Positions 47,801-60,420 of a DNA stretch of 64,000 nt are shown here, in pieces. Position 1 is the first letter of the stretch. Every line of letters begins with the position of its first letter. The position numbers and the translations under genes are program-made. Where the stretch lies: positions 907,501 to 971,500 of the forward strand of contig CATNEN010000027.1 of the NCBI GenBank assembly GCA_950097015.1. The letters are read 5' to 3'. The stretch is from Macrostomum hystrix. Lineage: Eukaryota; Platyhelminthes; Macrostomidae. Under the pieces are notes generated by a model. That model was not told the DNA's origin and made no database searches. It worked only from the letters and a program-made list of their open reading frames with translations.

Positions 47801-50800
47801 TTTTCGTCACCTCACTGAATCTGGTGGTCAAAAGAAGCTGAAAACTCAGATCTGGAAGGAAACATTATCTGTAAACACGGCTGTAAAATTTCAGAGCCCT
47901 GACTAGTCGCGTCTCGGAGTTGTAGACCCTCGAGTCCCCCCCACTCTTATATCTCCCATTTTAAAAGTACTTTTCGTCACCTCACTGAATCTGGTGGTCA
48001 AAAGAAGCTGAAAACTCAGATCTGGAAGGAAACATTATCTGTGAACACGGCTGTAAAATTTCAGAGCCCTGACTAGTCGCGTCTCGGAGTTGTAGACCCT
48101 CGAGTCCCCCCCACTCTGATATCTCCCATTTTAAAAGTACTTTTCGTCACCTCACTGAATCTGGTGGTCAAAAGAAGCTGAAAACTCAGATCTGGAAGGA
48201 AACATTATCTGTGAACACGGCTGTAAAATTTCAGAGCCCTGACTAGTCACGTCTCGGAGTTGTAGACCCTCGAGTCCCCCCCACTCTGATATCTCCCATT
48301 TTAAAAGTACTTTTCGTCACCTCACTGAATCTGGTGGTCAAAAGAAGCTGAAAACTCAGATCTGGAAGGAAACATTATCTGTAAACACGGCTGTAAAATT
48401 TCAGAGCCCTGACTATTCGCGTCTCGGAGTTGTAGACCCTCGAGTCCCCCCCACTCTGATATCTCCCATTTTAAAAGTACTTTTCGTCACCTCACTGAAT
48501 CTGGTGGTCAAAAGAAGCTGAAAACTCAGATCTGGAAGGAAACATTATCTGTAAACACGGCTGTAAAATTTCAGAGCCCTGACTATTCGCGTCTCGGAGT
48601 TGTATACCCTCGAGTCCCCCCCACTCTGATATCTCCCATTTTAAAAGTACTTTTCGTCACCTCACTGAATCTGGTGGTCAAAAGAAGCTGAAAACTCAGA
48701 TCTGGAAGGAAACATTATCTGTGAACACGGCTGTAAAATTTCAGAGCCCTGACTATTCGCGTCTCGGAGTTGTAGACCCTCGAGTCCCCCCCACTCTGAT
48801 ATCTCCCATTTTAAAAGTACTTTTCGTCACCTCACTGAATCTGGTGGTCAAAAGAAGCTGAAAACTCAGATCTGGAAGGAAACATTATCTGTGAACACGG
48901 CTGTAAAATTTCAGAGCCCTGACTAGTCGCGTCTCGGAGTTGTAGACCCTCGAGTCCCCCCCACTCTGATATCTCCCATTTTAAAAGTACTTTTCGTCAC
49001 CTCACTGAATCTGGTGGTCAGACGAGGCTAAAAACTCAGATCTGGAAGGAAACATTATCTGTAAACACGGCTGTAAAATTTCAGAGCCCTGACTATTCGC
49101 GTCTCGGAGTTGTAGACCCTCGAGTCCCCCCCACTCTGATATCTCCCATTTTAAAAGTACTTTTCGTCACCTCACTGAATCTGGTGGTCAGACGAGGCTA
49201 AAAACTTAGATCTGGAAGGAAACATTATCTGTAAACACGGCTGTAAAATTTCAGAGCCCTGACTATTCGCGTCTCGGAGTTGTAGACCCTCGAGTCCCCC
49301 CCACTCTGATATCTCCCATTTTAAAAGTACTTTTCGTCACCTCACTGAATCTGGTGGTCAAAAGAAGCTGAAAACTCAGATCTGGAAGGAAACATTATCT
49401 GTAAACACGGCTGTAAAATTTCAGAGCCCTGACTATTCGCGTCTCGGAGTTGTAGACCCTCGAGTCCCCCCCACTCTGATATCTCCCATTTTAAAAGTAC
49501 TTTTCGTCACCTCACTGAATCTGGTGGTCAAAAGAAGCTGAAAACTCAGATCTGGAAGGAAACATTATCTGTAAACACGGCTGTAAAATTTCAGAGCCCT
49601 GACTATTCGCGTCTCGGAGTTGTAGACCCTCGAGTCCCCCCCACTCTGATATCTCCCATTTTAAAAGTACTTTTCGTCACCTCACTGAATCTGGTGGTCA
49701 AAAGAAGCTGAAAACTCAGATCTGGAAGGAAACATTATCTGTAAACACGGCTGTAAAATTTCAGAGCCCTGACTATTCGCGTCTCGGAGTTGTAGACCCT
49801 CGAGTCCCCCCCACTCTGATATCTCCCATTTTAAAAGTACTTTTCGTCACCTCACTGAATCTGGTGGTCAAAAGAAGCTGAAAACTCAGATCTGGAAGGA
49901 AACATTATCTGTGAACACGGCTGTAAAATTTCAGAGCCCTGACTAGTCACGTCTCGGAGTTGTAGACCCTCGAGTCCCCCCACTCTGATATCTCCCATTT
50001 TAAAAGTACTTTTCGTCACCTCACTGAATCTGGTGGTCAGACGAGGCTAAAAACTCAGATCTGGAAGGAAACATTATCTGTAAACACGGCTGTAAAATTT
50101 CAGAGCCCTGACTATTCGCGTCTCGGAGTTGTAGACCCTCGAGTCCCCCCCACTCTGATATCTCCCATTTTAAAAGTACTTTTCGTCACCTCACTGAATC
50201 TGGTGGTCAAAAGAAGCTGAAAACTCAGATCTGGAAGGAAACATTATCTGTGAACACGGCTGTAAAATTTCAGAGCCCTGACTAGTCGCGTCTCGGAGTT
50301 GTAGACCCTCGAGTCCCCCCCACTCTGATATCTCCCATTTTAAAAGTACTTTTCGTCACCTCACTGAATCTGGTGGTCAGACGAGGCTAAAAACTTAGAT
50401 CTGGAAGGAAACATTATCTGTAAACACGGCTGTAAAATTTCAGAGCCCTGACTATTCGCGTCTCGGAGTTGTAGACCCTCGAGTCCCCCCCACTCTGATA
50501 TCTCCCATTTTAAAAGTACTTTTCGTCACCTCACTGAATCTGGTGGTCAAAAGAAGCTGAAAACTCAGATCTGGAAGGAAACATTATCTGTAAACACGGC
50601 TGTAAAATTTCAGAGCCCTGACTATTCGCGTCTCGGAGTTGTAGACCCTCGAGTCCCCCCCACTCTGATATCTCCCATTTTAAAAGTACTTTTCGTCACC
50701 TCACTGAATCTGGTGGTCAAAAGAAGCTGAAAACTCAGATCTGGAAGGAAACATTATCTGTAAACACGGCTGTAAAATTTCAGAGCCCTGACTATTCGCG

Positions 50801-53800
50801 TCTCGGAGTTGTAGACCCTCGAGTCCCCCCCACTCTGATATCTCCCATTTTAAAAGTACTTTTCGTCACCTCACTGAATCTGGTGGTCAAAAGAAGCTGA
50901 AAACTCAGATCTGGAAGGAAACATTATCTGTGAACACGGCTGTAAAATTTCAGAGCCCTGACTAGTCGCGTCTCGGAGTTGTAGACCCTCGAGTCCCCCC
51001 ACTCTGATATCTCCCATTTTAAAAGTACTTTTCGTCACCTCACTGAATCTGGTGGTCAGACGAGGCTAAAAACTCAGATCTGGAAGGAAACATTATCTGT
51101 AAACACGGCTGTAAAATTTCAGAGCCCTGACTAGTCGCGTCTCGGAGTTGTAGACCCTCGAGTCCCCCCCACTCTGATATCTCCCATTTTAAAAGTACTT
51201 TTCGTCACCTCACTGAATCTGGTGGTCAAAAGAAGCTGAAAACTCAGATCTGGAAGGAAACATTATCTGTGAACACGGCTGTAAAATTTCAGAGCCCTGA
51301 CTAGTCGCGTCTCGGAGTTGTAGACCCTCGAGTCCCCCCCACTCTGATATCTCCCATTTTAAAAGTACTTTTCGTCACCTCACTGAATCTGGTGGTCAAA
51401 AGAAGCTGAAAACTCAGATCTGGAAGGAAACATTATCTGTAAACACGGCTGTAAAATTTCAGAGCCCTGACTATTCGCGTCTCGGAGTTGTAGACCCTCG
51501 AGTCCCCCCCACTCTGATATCTCCCATTTTAAAAGTACTTTTCGTCACCTCACTGAATCTGGTGGTCAAAAGAAGCTGAAAACTCAGATCTGGAAGGAAA
51601 CATTATCTGTAAACACGGCTGTAAAATTTCAGAGCCCTGACTATTCGCGTCTCGGAGTTGTAGACCCTCGAGTCCCCCCACTCTGATATCTCCCATTTTA
51701 AAAGTACTTTTCGTCACCTCACTGAATCTGGTGGTCAGACGAGGCTAAAAACTCAGATCTGGAAGGAAACATTATCTGTAAACACGGCTGTAAAATTTCA
51801 GAGCCCTGACTAGTCGCGTCTCGGAGTTGTAGACCCTCGAGTCCCCCCCACTCTGATATCTCCCATTTTAAAAGTACTTTTCGTCACCTCACTGAATCTG
51901 GTGGTCAGACGAGGCTAAAAACTCAGATCTGGAAGGAAACATTATCTGTAAACACGGCTGTAAAATTTCAGAGCCCTGACTAGTCGCGTCTCGGAGTTGT
52001 AGACCCTCGAGTCCCCCCCACTCTGATATCTCCCATTTAAAAGTACTTTTCGTCACCTCACTGAATCTGGTGGTCAAAAGAAGCTGAAAACTCAGATCTG
52101 GAAGGAAACATTATCTGTGAACACGGCTGTAAAATTTCAGAGCCCTGACTAGTCGCGTCTCGGAGTTGTAGACCCTCGAGTCCCCCCCACTCTGATATCT
52201 CCCATTTTAAAAGTACTTTTCGTCACCTCACTGAATCTGGTGGTCAGACGAGGCTAAAAACTTAGATCTGGAAGGAAACATTATCTGTAAACACGGCTGT
52301 AAAATTTCAGAGCCCTGACTATTCGCGTCTCGGAGTTGTAGACCCTCGAGTCCCCCCCACTCTGATATCTCCAATTTTAAAAGTACTTTTCGTCACCTCA
52401 CTGAATCTGGTGGTCAAAAGAAGCTGAAAACTCAGATCTGGAAGGAAACATTATCTGTAAACACGGCTGTAAAATTTCAGAGCCCTGACTATTCGCGTCT
52501 CGGAGTTGTAGACCCTCGAGTCCCCCCCACTCTGATATCTCCCATTTTAAAAGTACTTTTCGTCACCTCACTGAATCTGGTGGTCAAAAGAAGCTGAAAA
52601 CTCAGATCTGGAAGGAAACATTATCTGTAAACACGGCTGTAAAATTTCAGAGCCCTGACTATTCGCGTCTCGGAGTTGTAGACCCTCGAGTCCCCCCCAC
52701 TCTGATATCTCCCATTTTAAAAGTACTTTTCGTCACCTCACTGAATCTGGTGGTCAAAAGAAGCTGAAAACTCAGATCTGGAAGGAAACATTATCTGTAA
52801 ACACGGCTGTAAAATTTCAGAGCCCTGACTATTCGCGTCTCGGAGTTGTATACCCTCGAGTCCCCCCCACTCTGATATCTCCCATTTTAAAAGTACTTTT
52901 CGTCACCTCACTGAATCTGGTGGTCAGACGAGGCTAAAAACTCAGATCTGGAAGGAAACATTATCTGTGAACACGGCTGTAAAATTTCAGAGCCCTGACT
53001 AGTCGCGTCTCGGAGTTGTAGACCCTCGAGTCCCCCCCACTCTGATATCTCCCATTTTAAAAGTACTTTTCGTCACCTCACTGAATCTGGTGGTCAGACG
53101 AGGCTAAAAACTTAGATCTGGAAGGAAACATTATCTGTAAACACGGCTGTAAAATTTCAGAGCCCTGACTATTCGCGTCTCGGAGTTGTAGACCCTCGAG
53201 TCCCCCCCACTCTGATATCTCCAATTTTAAAAGTACTTTTCGTCACCTCACTGAATCTGGTGGTCAAAAGAAGCTGAAAACTCAGATCTGGAAGGAAACA
53301 TTATCTGTAAACACGGCTGTAAAATTTCAGAGCCCTGACTATTCGCGTCTCGGAGTTGTAGACCCTCGAGTCCCCCCCACTCTGATATCTCCCATTTTAA
53401 AAGTACTTTTCGTCACCTCACTGAATCTGGTGGTCAAAAGAAGCTGAAAACTCAGATCTGGAAGGAAACATTATCTGTAAACACGGCTGTAAAATTTCAG
53501 AGCCCTGACTATTCGCGTCTCGGAGTTGTAGACCCTCGAGTCCCCCCCACTCTGATATCTCCCATTTTAAAAGTACTTTTCGTCACCTCACTGAATCTGG
53601 TGGTCAAAAGAAGCTGAAAACTCAGATCTGGAAGGAAACATTATCTGTAAACACGGCTGTAAAATTTCAGAGCCCTGACTAGTCGCGTCTCGGAGTTGTA
53701 GACCCTCGAGTCCCCCCCACTCTTATATCTCCCATTTTAAAAGTACTTTTCGTCACCTCACTGAATCTGGTGGTCAAAAGAAGCTGAAAACTCAGATCTG

Positions 53801-55608
53801 GAAGGAAACATTATCTGTGAACACGGCTGTAAAATTTCAGAGCCCTGACTAGTCGCGTCTCGGAGTTGTAGACCCTCGAGTCCCCCCCACTCTGATATCT
53901 CCCATTTTAAAAGTACTTTTCGTCACCTCACTGAATCTGGTGGTCAAAAGAAGCTGAAAACTCAGATCTGGAAGGAAACATTATCTGTGAACACGGCTGT
54001 AAAATTTCAGAGCCCTGACTAGTCGCGTCTCGGAGTTGTAGACCCTCGAGTCCCCCCACTCTGATATCTCCCATTTTAAAAGTACTTTTCGTCACCTCAC
54101 TGAATCTGGTGGTCAGACGAGGCTAAAAACTCAGATCTGGAAGGAAACATTATCTGTAAACACGGCTGTAAAATTTCAGAGCCCTGACTATTCGCGTCTC
54201 GGAGTTGTAGACCCTCGAGTCCCCCCCACTCTGATATCTCCCATTTTAAAAGTACTTTTCGTCACCTCACTGAATCTGGTGGTCAAAGAAGCTGAAAACT
54301 CAGATCTGGAAGGAAACATTATCTGTAAACACGGCTGTAAAATTTCAGAGCCCTGACTATTCGCGTCTCGGAGTTGTATACCCTCGAGTCCCCCCCACTC
54401 TGATATCTCCCATTTTAAAAGTACTTTTCGTCACCTCACTGAATCTGGTGGTCAAAAGAAGCTGAAAACTCAGATCTGGAAGGAAACATTATCTGTGAAC
54501 ACGGCTGTAAAATTTCAGAGCCCTGACTATTCGCGTCTCGGAGTTGTAGACCCTCGAGTCCCCCCCACTCTGATATCTCCCATTTTAAAAGTACTTTTCG
54601 TCACCTCACTGAATCTGGTGGTCAAAAGAAGCTGAAAACTCAGATCTGGAAGGAAACATTATCTGTGAACACGGCTGTAAAATTTCAGAGCCCTGACTAG
54701 TCGCGTCTCGGAGTTGTAGACCCTCGAGTCCCCCCCACTCTGATATCTCCCATTTTAAAAGTACTTTTCGTCACCTCACTGAATCTGGTGGTCAGACGAG
54801 GCTAAAAACTCAGATCTGGAAGGAAACATTATCTGTAAACACGGCTGTAAAATTTCAGAGCCCTGACTATTCGCGTCTCGGAGTTGTAGACCCTCGAGTC
54901 CCCCCCACTCTGATATCTCCCATTTTAAAAGTACTTTTCGTCACCTCACTGAATCTGGTGGTCAGACGAGGCTAAAAACTCAGATCTGGAAGGAAACATT
55001 ATCTGTAAACACGGCTGTAAAATTTCAGAGCCCTGACTAGTCGCGTCTCGGAGTTGTAGACCCTCGAGTCCCCCCCACTCTGATATCTCCCATTTTAAAA
55101 GTACTTTTCGTCACCTCACTGAATCTGGTGGTCAAAAGAAGCTGAAAACTCAGATCTGGAAGGAAACATTATCTGTGAACACGGCTGTAAAATTTCAGAG
55201 CCCTGACTAGTCGCGTCTCGGAGTTGTAGACCCTCGAGTCCCCCCCACTCTGATATCTCCCATTTTAAAAGTACTTTTCGTCACCTCACTGAATCTGGTG
55301 GTCAAAAGAAGCTGAAAACTCAGATCTGGAAGGAAACATTATCTGTGAACACGGCTGTAAAATTTCAGAGCCCTGACTAGTCACGTCTCGGAGTTGTAGA
55401 CCCTCGAGTCCCCCCCACTCTGATATCTCCCATTTTAAAAGTACTTTCGTCACCTCACTGAATCTGGTGGTCAGACGAGGCTAAAAACTCAGATCTGGAA
55501 GGAAACATTATCTGTAAACACGGCTGTAAAATTTCAGAGCCCTGACTAGTCGCGTCTCGGAGTTGTAGACCCTCGAGTCCCCCCCACTCTGATATTTCCC
55601 ATTTTAAA
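38851..55608 (+). repeat. 170-bp satellite, left arm, about 98 head-to-tail copies
   Basis: The monomer includes agatctggaaggaaacatta, ccctcgagtcccccccactc and cattttaaaagtacttttcg. Spacing is 170 bp with 1-2 bp variation from a C-run of 5-8. Diagnostic variants (gtgaac/gtaaac; tagtcgcg/tattcgcg/tagtcacg; caaaagaagctg/cagacgaggcta) combine in ordered blocks. For example eight monomers from 39,012 are followed by a near-identical eight from 40,373. The array ends abruptly inside a monomer at 55,608. The same satellite lies in the opposite orientation at 61,062-64,000. Confidence 0.97.
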
Positions 55609-56118
55609 AGTGGGCACAACACAACACCCTCACTCTGAGATGCCTGCGTATTTTTAGCGTTGAGTTGCGCAACATGTAGGGATGTAATGCGCAATTGGTA
55701 ATACAGGGTAATATTTTTGCCTTGTCGTGCACATGGGTCTCAATTTTTGCATGTTGGATCTGATTTTTGCTATTTGTTTTTTTATTATTTGAAGTACTAA
55801 TGCCCTCTTATGTTTGTCGGCTTTTGAGGCTTTAGCGTTTGAAGTTGAGTGTTGAGATTTCAAGCCTCGTGTTTTATAGTCTTCGCATTATTAAAAGCCT
55901 TCGTATTTTATAGTGACGATTGCGTATCCTCTATTGCATTTAGTTCTTAGTGCTTTGTCCTTACGTTTTATCGCTAATGCCTGACAAAATAAGTGTTCTG
56001 GGGTGTGTACCGTGCTCTGTTTTACACTAGTAGCTGGAATATCCAATCAGCTGCTTTATCTGCTTCTTGCTTGCTATCTCATATCCCTATCCGAACAACC
56101 CATGCATAAATTTTCGAG
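55609..56118. other. Left non-coding part of the transposon core
   Basis: This is unique AT-rich DNA between the array and the transposase promoter. A minus frame (55,654-55,863) is lysine-rich with no known domain. I see no inverted match to the right inner edge (about 60,700-61,061). Confidence 0.5.
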
Positions 56119-56125
56119 TATAAAG
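56119..56125 (+). promoter_or_regulatory. TATA-like box of the transposase gene
   Basis: tataaag lies 61 bp before the ATG at 56180, giving a short predicted leader. Confidence 0.5.
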
Positions 56126-56499
56126 CCTTGAGGAAAGCAGATTTCAATCGTCTGCTAGTATATTCATATATTTTTAACCATGATTTTCAGTCTTCGCATC
56201 ATTGCTTTACTTTCAATTTTCTTTATTTCCAAAGCAACCCACAATCGACGCATTTCTTTTTTTGAACTGTCGCCTGAATATTTTGAAGACTATAGTGATG
56301 AGTGCCTTGGCAAATCATTTCGCTGTCCCTATGGTGCTTGCGGGCAAATTCTGAGCAAGCTTTCAGCAAAGAACACTATTGAAAACCGTCGAGTTGTCTG
56401 GCTTTATTATCAGCGTAAAATTGTCGGTAAGTCAAAATCTTCTGTTTCGAAAAGAAAGAAAACTGCTAATCATAAATCTGCTGTGGTAAGATCCACTCG

Positions 56500-57545
56500 A
56501 GTTGCTGTTGCTGCTTCTGTTGTGCCTGGCCGTGGTGCTGTTGCTGCTTCTGTTGTGCCTGCTCGTCGTGCTGTTGCTGCTTCTGTTGTGCCTGCCCGGG
56601 GTGCTGTTGCTGCTTCTGTTGTGCCTGCTCGTCGTGCTGTTGCTGCTTCTGTTGTGCCTGCCCGGGGTGCTGTTGCTGCTTCTGTTGTGCCTGCCCGGGT
56701 GCTGTTGCTGCTTCTGTTGTGCCTGCTCGTCGTGCTGTTGCTGCTTCTGTTGTGCCTGCCCGGGGTGCTGTTGCTGCTTCTGTTTTGCCTGCTCGTCGTG
56801 CTGTTGCTGCTTCTGTTGTGCCTGCTCGTCGTGCTGTTGCTGCTTCTGTTGTGCCTGCCCGTCGTGCTGTTGCTGCTTCTGTTGTGCCTGCCCGGGGTGC
56901 TGTTGCTGCTTCTGTTGTGCCTGCTCGTCGTGCTGTTGCTGCTTCTGTTGTGCCTGCCCGGGGTGCTGTTGCTGCTTCTGTTGTGCCTGCTCGTCGTGCT
57001 GTTGCTGCTTCTGTTGTGCCTGCCCGGGGTGCTGTTGCTGCTTCTGTTGTGCCTGCTCGTCGTGCTGTTGCTGCTTCTGTTGTGCCTGCTCGTCGTGCTG
57101 TTGCTGCTTCTGTTGAGCCTGCCCGTCGTGCTGTTGCTGCTTCTGTTGTGCCTGCCCGGGGTGCTGTTGCTGCTTCTGTTGTGCCTGCTCGTCGTGCTGT
57201 TGCTGCTTCTGTTGTGCCTGCCCGGGGTGCTGTTGCTGCTTCTGTTGTGCCTGCTCGTCGTGCTGTTGCTGCTTCTGTTGTGCCTGCCCGGGGTGCTGTT
57301 GCTGCTTCTGTTGTGCCTGCTCGTCGTGCTGTTGCTGCCTCTGTTGTGCCTGCCCGGGGTGCTGTTGCTGCTTCTGTTGTGCCTGCTCGTCGTGCTGTTG
57401 CTGCTTCTGTTGTGCCTGCCCGGGGTGCTGTTGCTGCTTCTGTTGTGCCTGCCCGTGGTGCTGTTGCTGCTTCTGTTGTGCCTGCCCGTGGTGCTGTTGC
57501 TGCTTCTGTTGTGCCTGCCCGTCGTGCTGTTGCTGCTTATGTGGG
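56500..57545 (+). repeat. 33-bp coding minisatellite within the transposase gene, about 31 copies
   Basis: The unit is gtgctgttgctgcttctgtt plus gtgcctgctcgtc or gtgcctgcccggg, encoding 11 aa with a regular alternation of R and G (ARRAV / ARGAV). All three + frames and one minus frame stay open, so the leucine-rich and serine-rich readings are shadows. The frame with VAASVVPAR joins the downstream transposase. Confidence 0.93.
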
Positions 57546-57574
57546 GCCTGCTCATGGAAGTAATGACGCTTGTG

Positions 57575-57785
57575 GTGATGATATGAGTGATTCTAGGAGT
57601 GGTGATGCTGGGAGTGATGATGCTGGGAGTGAGGATGCTGGGAGTGATGATGGTTGGAGTGATGATGCTGGGAGTGAGGATGCTGGGAGTGATGATGCTG
57701 GGAGTGAGGATGCTGGGAGTGATGATGCTGGGAGTGAGGATGCTGGGAGTGATGATGGTTGGAGTGATGATGCTGGGAGTGATGA
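57575..57785 (+). repeat. 15-bp coding repeat (acidic)
   Basis: The unit agtgatgatgctggg and its gagg variant encode DAGSD/DAGSE, about a dozen copies, giving a strongly acidic, glycine-spaced linker just before the zinc finger. Confidence 0.9.
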
Positions 57786-59865
57786 TTCAGAAGTAAGGGA
57801 CTGTACTAATGCTGAAGTTGCTGTTGATTTCGAGAGTGGTGCAAGCGGATCAATAACTAATTTAGTTTTTCATTTTCGAATAGCTTGGAGCCAGTGGAAA
57901 AATAACTTTTTTATCAGGCGGGGAGAAAAAATGCATTCGATATGTCAGAGAACCGCTTTTTGGTGGCTAAACTGCATTCGTGAAAATTATCGACAATATT
58001 GCTCTTCGAATGTGGAAGCAAGTAACTGTGTTCTTAAATTTAAGAATCGATATCTGAACTTTCCAAATCTCAGAGCACAAAAGCCAAAATATTTCGTAAA
58101 ACAGGTCGCATTATGCCAGCATCCCGCATGCAAAATAGTACACGATTTTAGAATTATAGATTTTCCAACTGAAAATGAGCCTGTGGTGGTAGTTGTTAAT
58201 TCTAAAGGTGAGAAGAATCATAATCATCCAACGATGTCTAGAATGACGCCATTAGAATCAGAAAGGATAGCAAAACTACTTGAAACTGAAGCACCAACTG
58301 ATGTACATGATAGACTACTCTCGGAAATGACAGATAAAGAGATAAAGGAAAATGACTTTTCTCGATCAAAAAATTTGGATGCCATTCGGCGGGTAAACGC
58401 GAAGCGGTTGGTTGCCGCAGAAGAACGGCTGCATAAAAATGTTGAAGTCGAAATTGCTGCTTTGCAACGAATACTGAGCGAAACAGACACAGAGAGTAAG
58501 AGTATACGCGGATACATTCAAGCTGTGTCTCGCCATCCATTTCATGTACATCTGTACCTCGAAAGACAGCTTAGACTTGTTACAAGTAGGCCGCAGTGTG
58601 TTTTACATCTAGATGCCACTGGAAGCATTTTCAAGAGAATGAAATTTCGCAGGTAGCCAAATATTTCTTACTCGCTGACAATGCCTCCGATAACGGTCAG
58701 ACGCGTGGTGTGCCTAGTGGCCGAAATGATAACAAGTGAGCATAGGACCAAATCAATCCAACACTTTTTGTTTTCTGTCGCGCAGATTTGGGCCACAACT
58801 AGCAAGCAGTACTATTATGTCGCATGACTATTTACCCGCTGTCAATCGTCACGGACTTCTCTTGGCATTGTTACATTCGTATGCCAGTCAATTTGGCACC
58901 CAGCTTAGAGCAATACCTTATTGATACGCATTGTGCGTTACGCATGGGGAAACAAATCAAGTACACGATTCCATTCATTTGCACAAATCACGTAATCCGT
59001 GCGTTCATTAATGGCATACAACTAAAGTCTAAAACTGCGAAGGCTAAAGCTATGCGGGGAATTATTTATTAGCGCATTTGTCTTTTTATTACATCAGGAG
59101 ATTTTGAAGCGTTTGAAACTACCTTGAGTCTCACTGTAGATACATTTTTAGGGCAGCGAGATCCGAAAGAATTAAGATCAGCGATTAACAATTGGGAAAC
59201 TGAGCCCGTGGACGAAGAATATTCGCTCTACAACGACGATGAAATAATAACGATAAGGAAGAGCAGGCCGAAAGTTCTCGATTTGTTCTCTGCGCAAGGC
59301 TCTCCGTACATTTTTCTTTTCAAGTCCCGACAGGCAAGTATTGATGCAACCGACGAGCCAGCCGGGCCAATTTAAAAGCTATACTCACCAAAACTGCTGG
59401 TTTACTTGCTGAAGCACTGGTGTAGTTTAGGCTCCATTGTTTCTGCCATTTCATCGGGAGTATCAAGAGCTTCAGAAAGAATAAAGGTTGGTTTTCAAAC
59501 TCTTACGTAGAATCGTTACTTTTCAGACGTTAAATCTCGAAAAACAAGGTTCGGCAAGGCTTCCAGGGTGAACGTGTCGAGTTTTATTTGCGGACGGTTA
59601 AAATATTTAAAAACAAGATTAACAGCTTTCGACATAATCAACAAAGTAGGGAAAGCAACGTTATCTGGAAGGAGAGAAAGCACGAAGATATTTCCTTTTC
59701 TCGCGAGGAGTGGCGAAGGGCCGAGCGGGTTAGTCGTTCAAAGTACAAGCGACAGAGAACAGAATCAGCGACAAAGAATAGAAAGCAGCAAGGCACAGCA
59801 GAACGGGAACCAGGTGTGGTGCACCCGCGCTGGAGACTTCCTAACTGAGGTTTGATAGAGAATCA

Positions 59866-60400
59866 TTGGAACCCGGAAAGTGGCTTTCTGTCGGAATAGT
59901 AATTCATTCATACATCTACTTTGCGTATGCAACCCAAGCAGCAAAGCGGGCCACCTACCATCCAGCTTCTTTACTGCATTCGCAAGGAGATTCGAGCGCT
60001 GCGATTGACATGCTAAGAGCGACAGTTTCAAACAAATGCACCCGTTTAATCTGTCCGATTCTTCAGAACGACCACTTCTACTTAGTCTATATTGACACAA
60101 CACGCAAAGAACTAGCTGTCCTAGACACAAAAACCTATCTCAGATAAGTCGATACCAAAACATTTTATAAAAACTATGGCAAAACCTAATCAAAAGCACC
60201 ACCAGTATTCGCGAAGACATGCCAGAAATTTTAGGTACGTATAAAAAATAAATCAATGTTGAGATCATTGCAGTTTGATGGTCATAGCTGGGGGTATTTG
60301 TCTGTCTGTACGCGAAAGTTCTAGTAACATCCGTGATAGAGTTCCGAGCTTTGTGCTTTCCAACAACGGAGGGATTTCTTAACAGAGCTCGAATGCATCT
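59866..60400 (+). pseudogene. ULP1-like (C48) cysteine protease, broken
   Basis: The frame 59866-60147 shows the protease layout: WLSVGIVIHSYI, then NDHFYLVYID with the presumed catalytic H (codon 60073; H-W in most family members, H-F here) and LDT at 60124 for the D. The frame then shifts; WQNLIKSTTSIREDMPEIL is readable at 60,172-60,234 and a possible 39-bp intron follows (60235-60273). The expected Q-x-D-G-H-S-C-G-V-F region reads DGHSW at 60277-60291, then GVFVCLYA in another frame. The catalytic cysteine codon is thus lost together with one base. Family: SUMO/ubiquitin-like proteases, repeatedly found inside large MULEs. Confidence 0.65.
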
Positions 60401-60420
60401 GGAAAGACTTGGAAAGAGAA

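Larger units (their letters stand above)
56180..59832 (+). pseudogene. MULE transposase, broken reading frame
   Basis: N-terminal part (56180-56500): hydrophobic start, then a C-rich stretch (CLGKSFRCPYGACG). A 33-bp coding repeat (VAASVVPARRA) and a 15-bp acidic repeat (DAGSD) follow to about 57,785. Next is a WRKY/GCM1-like zinc finger: C58114-x4-C58129-x29-H58219-x-H58225 (codon starts). The catalytic core shows HLDATG (first D, codon 58612), VTDFSW (second D, 58854), CTNH (the CxxH of MULEs, about 58,990) and NSYVE (E, 59510). Breaks: one G missing in GGGG near 56,697 shifts the N-terminal frame; TAG at 58654 inside the core, with homology continuing in frame; TGA at 58817 with a frameshift; TAG at 59070; further shifts after 59,373. 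Family: Mutator-like DDE transposases, which cut and join transposon ends in the nucleus. Motifs are intact but in separate frames. Confidence 0.8.

Noticed and set aside
56470-57555. Leucine-rich and Ser/Asn/Arg-rich frames over the 33-bp repeat
   Set aside because: Shadows of the coding minisatellite; only the VAASVVPAR frame continues into transposase.
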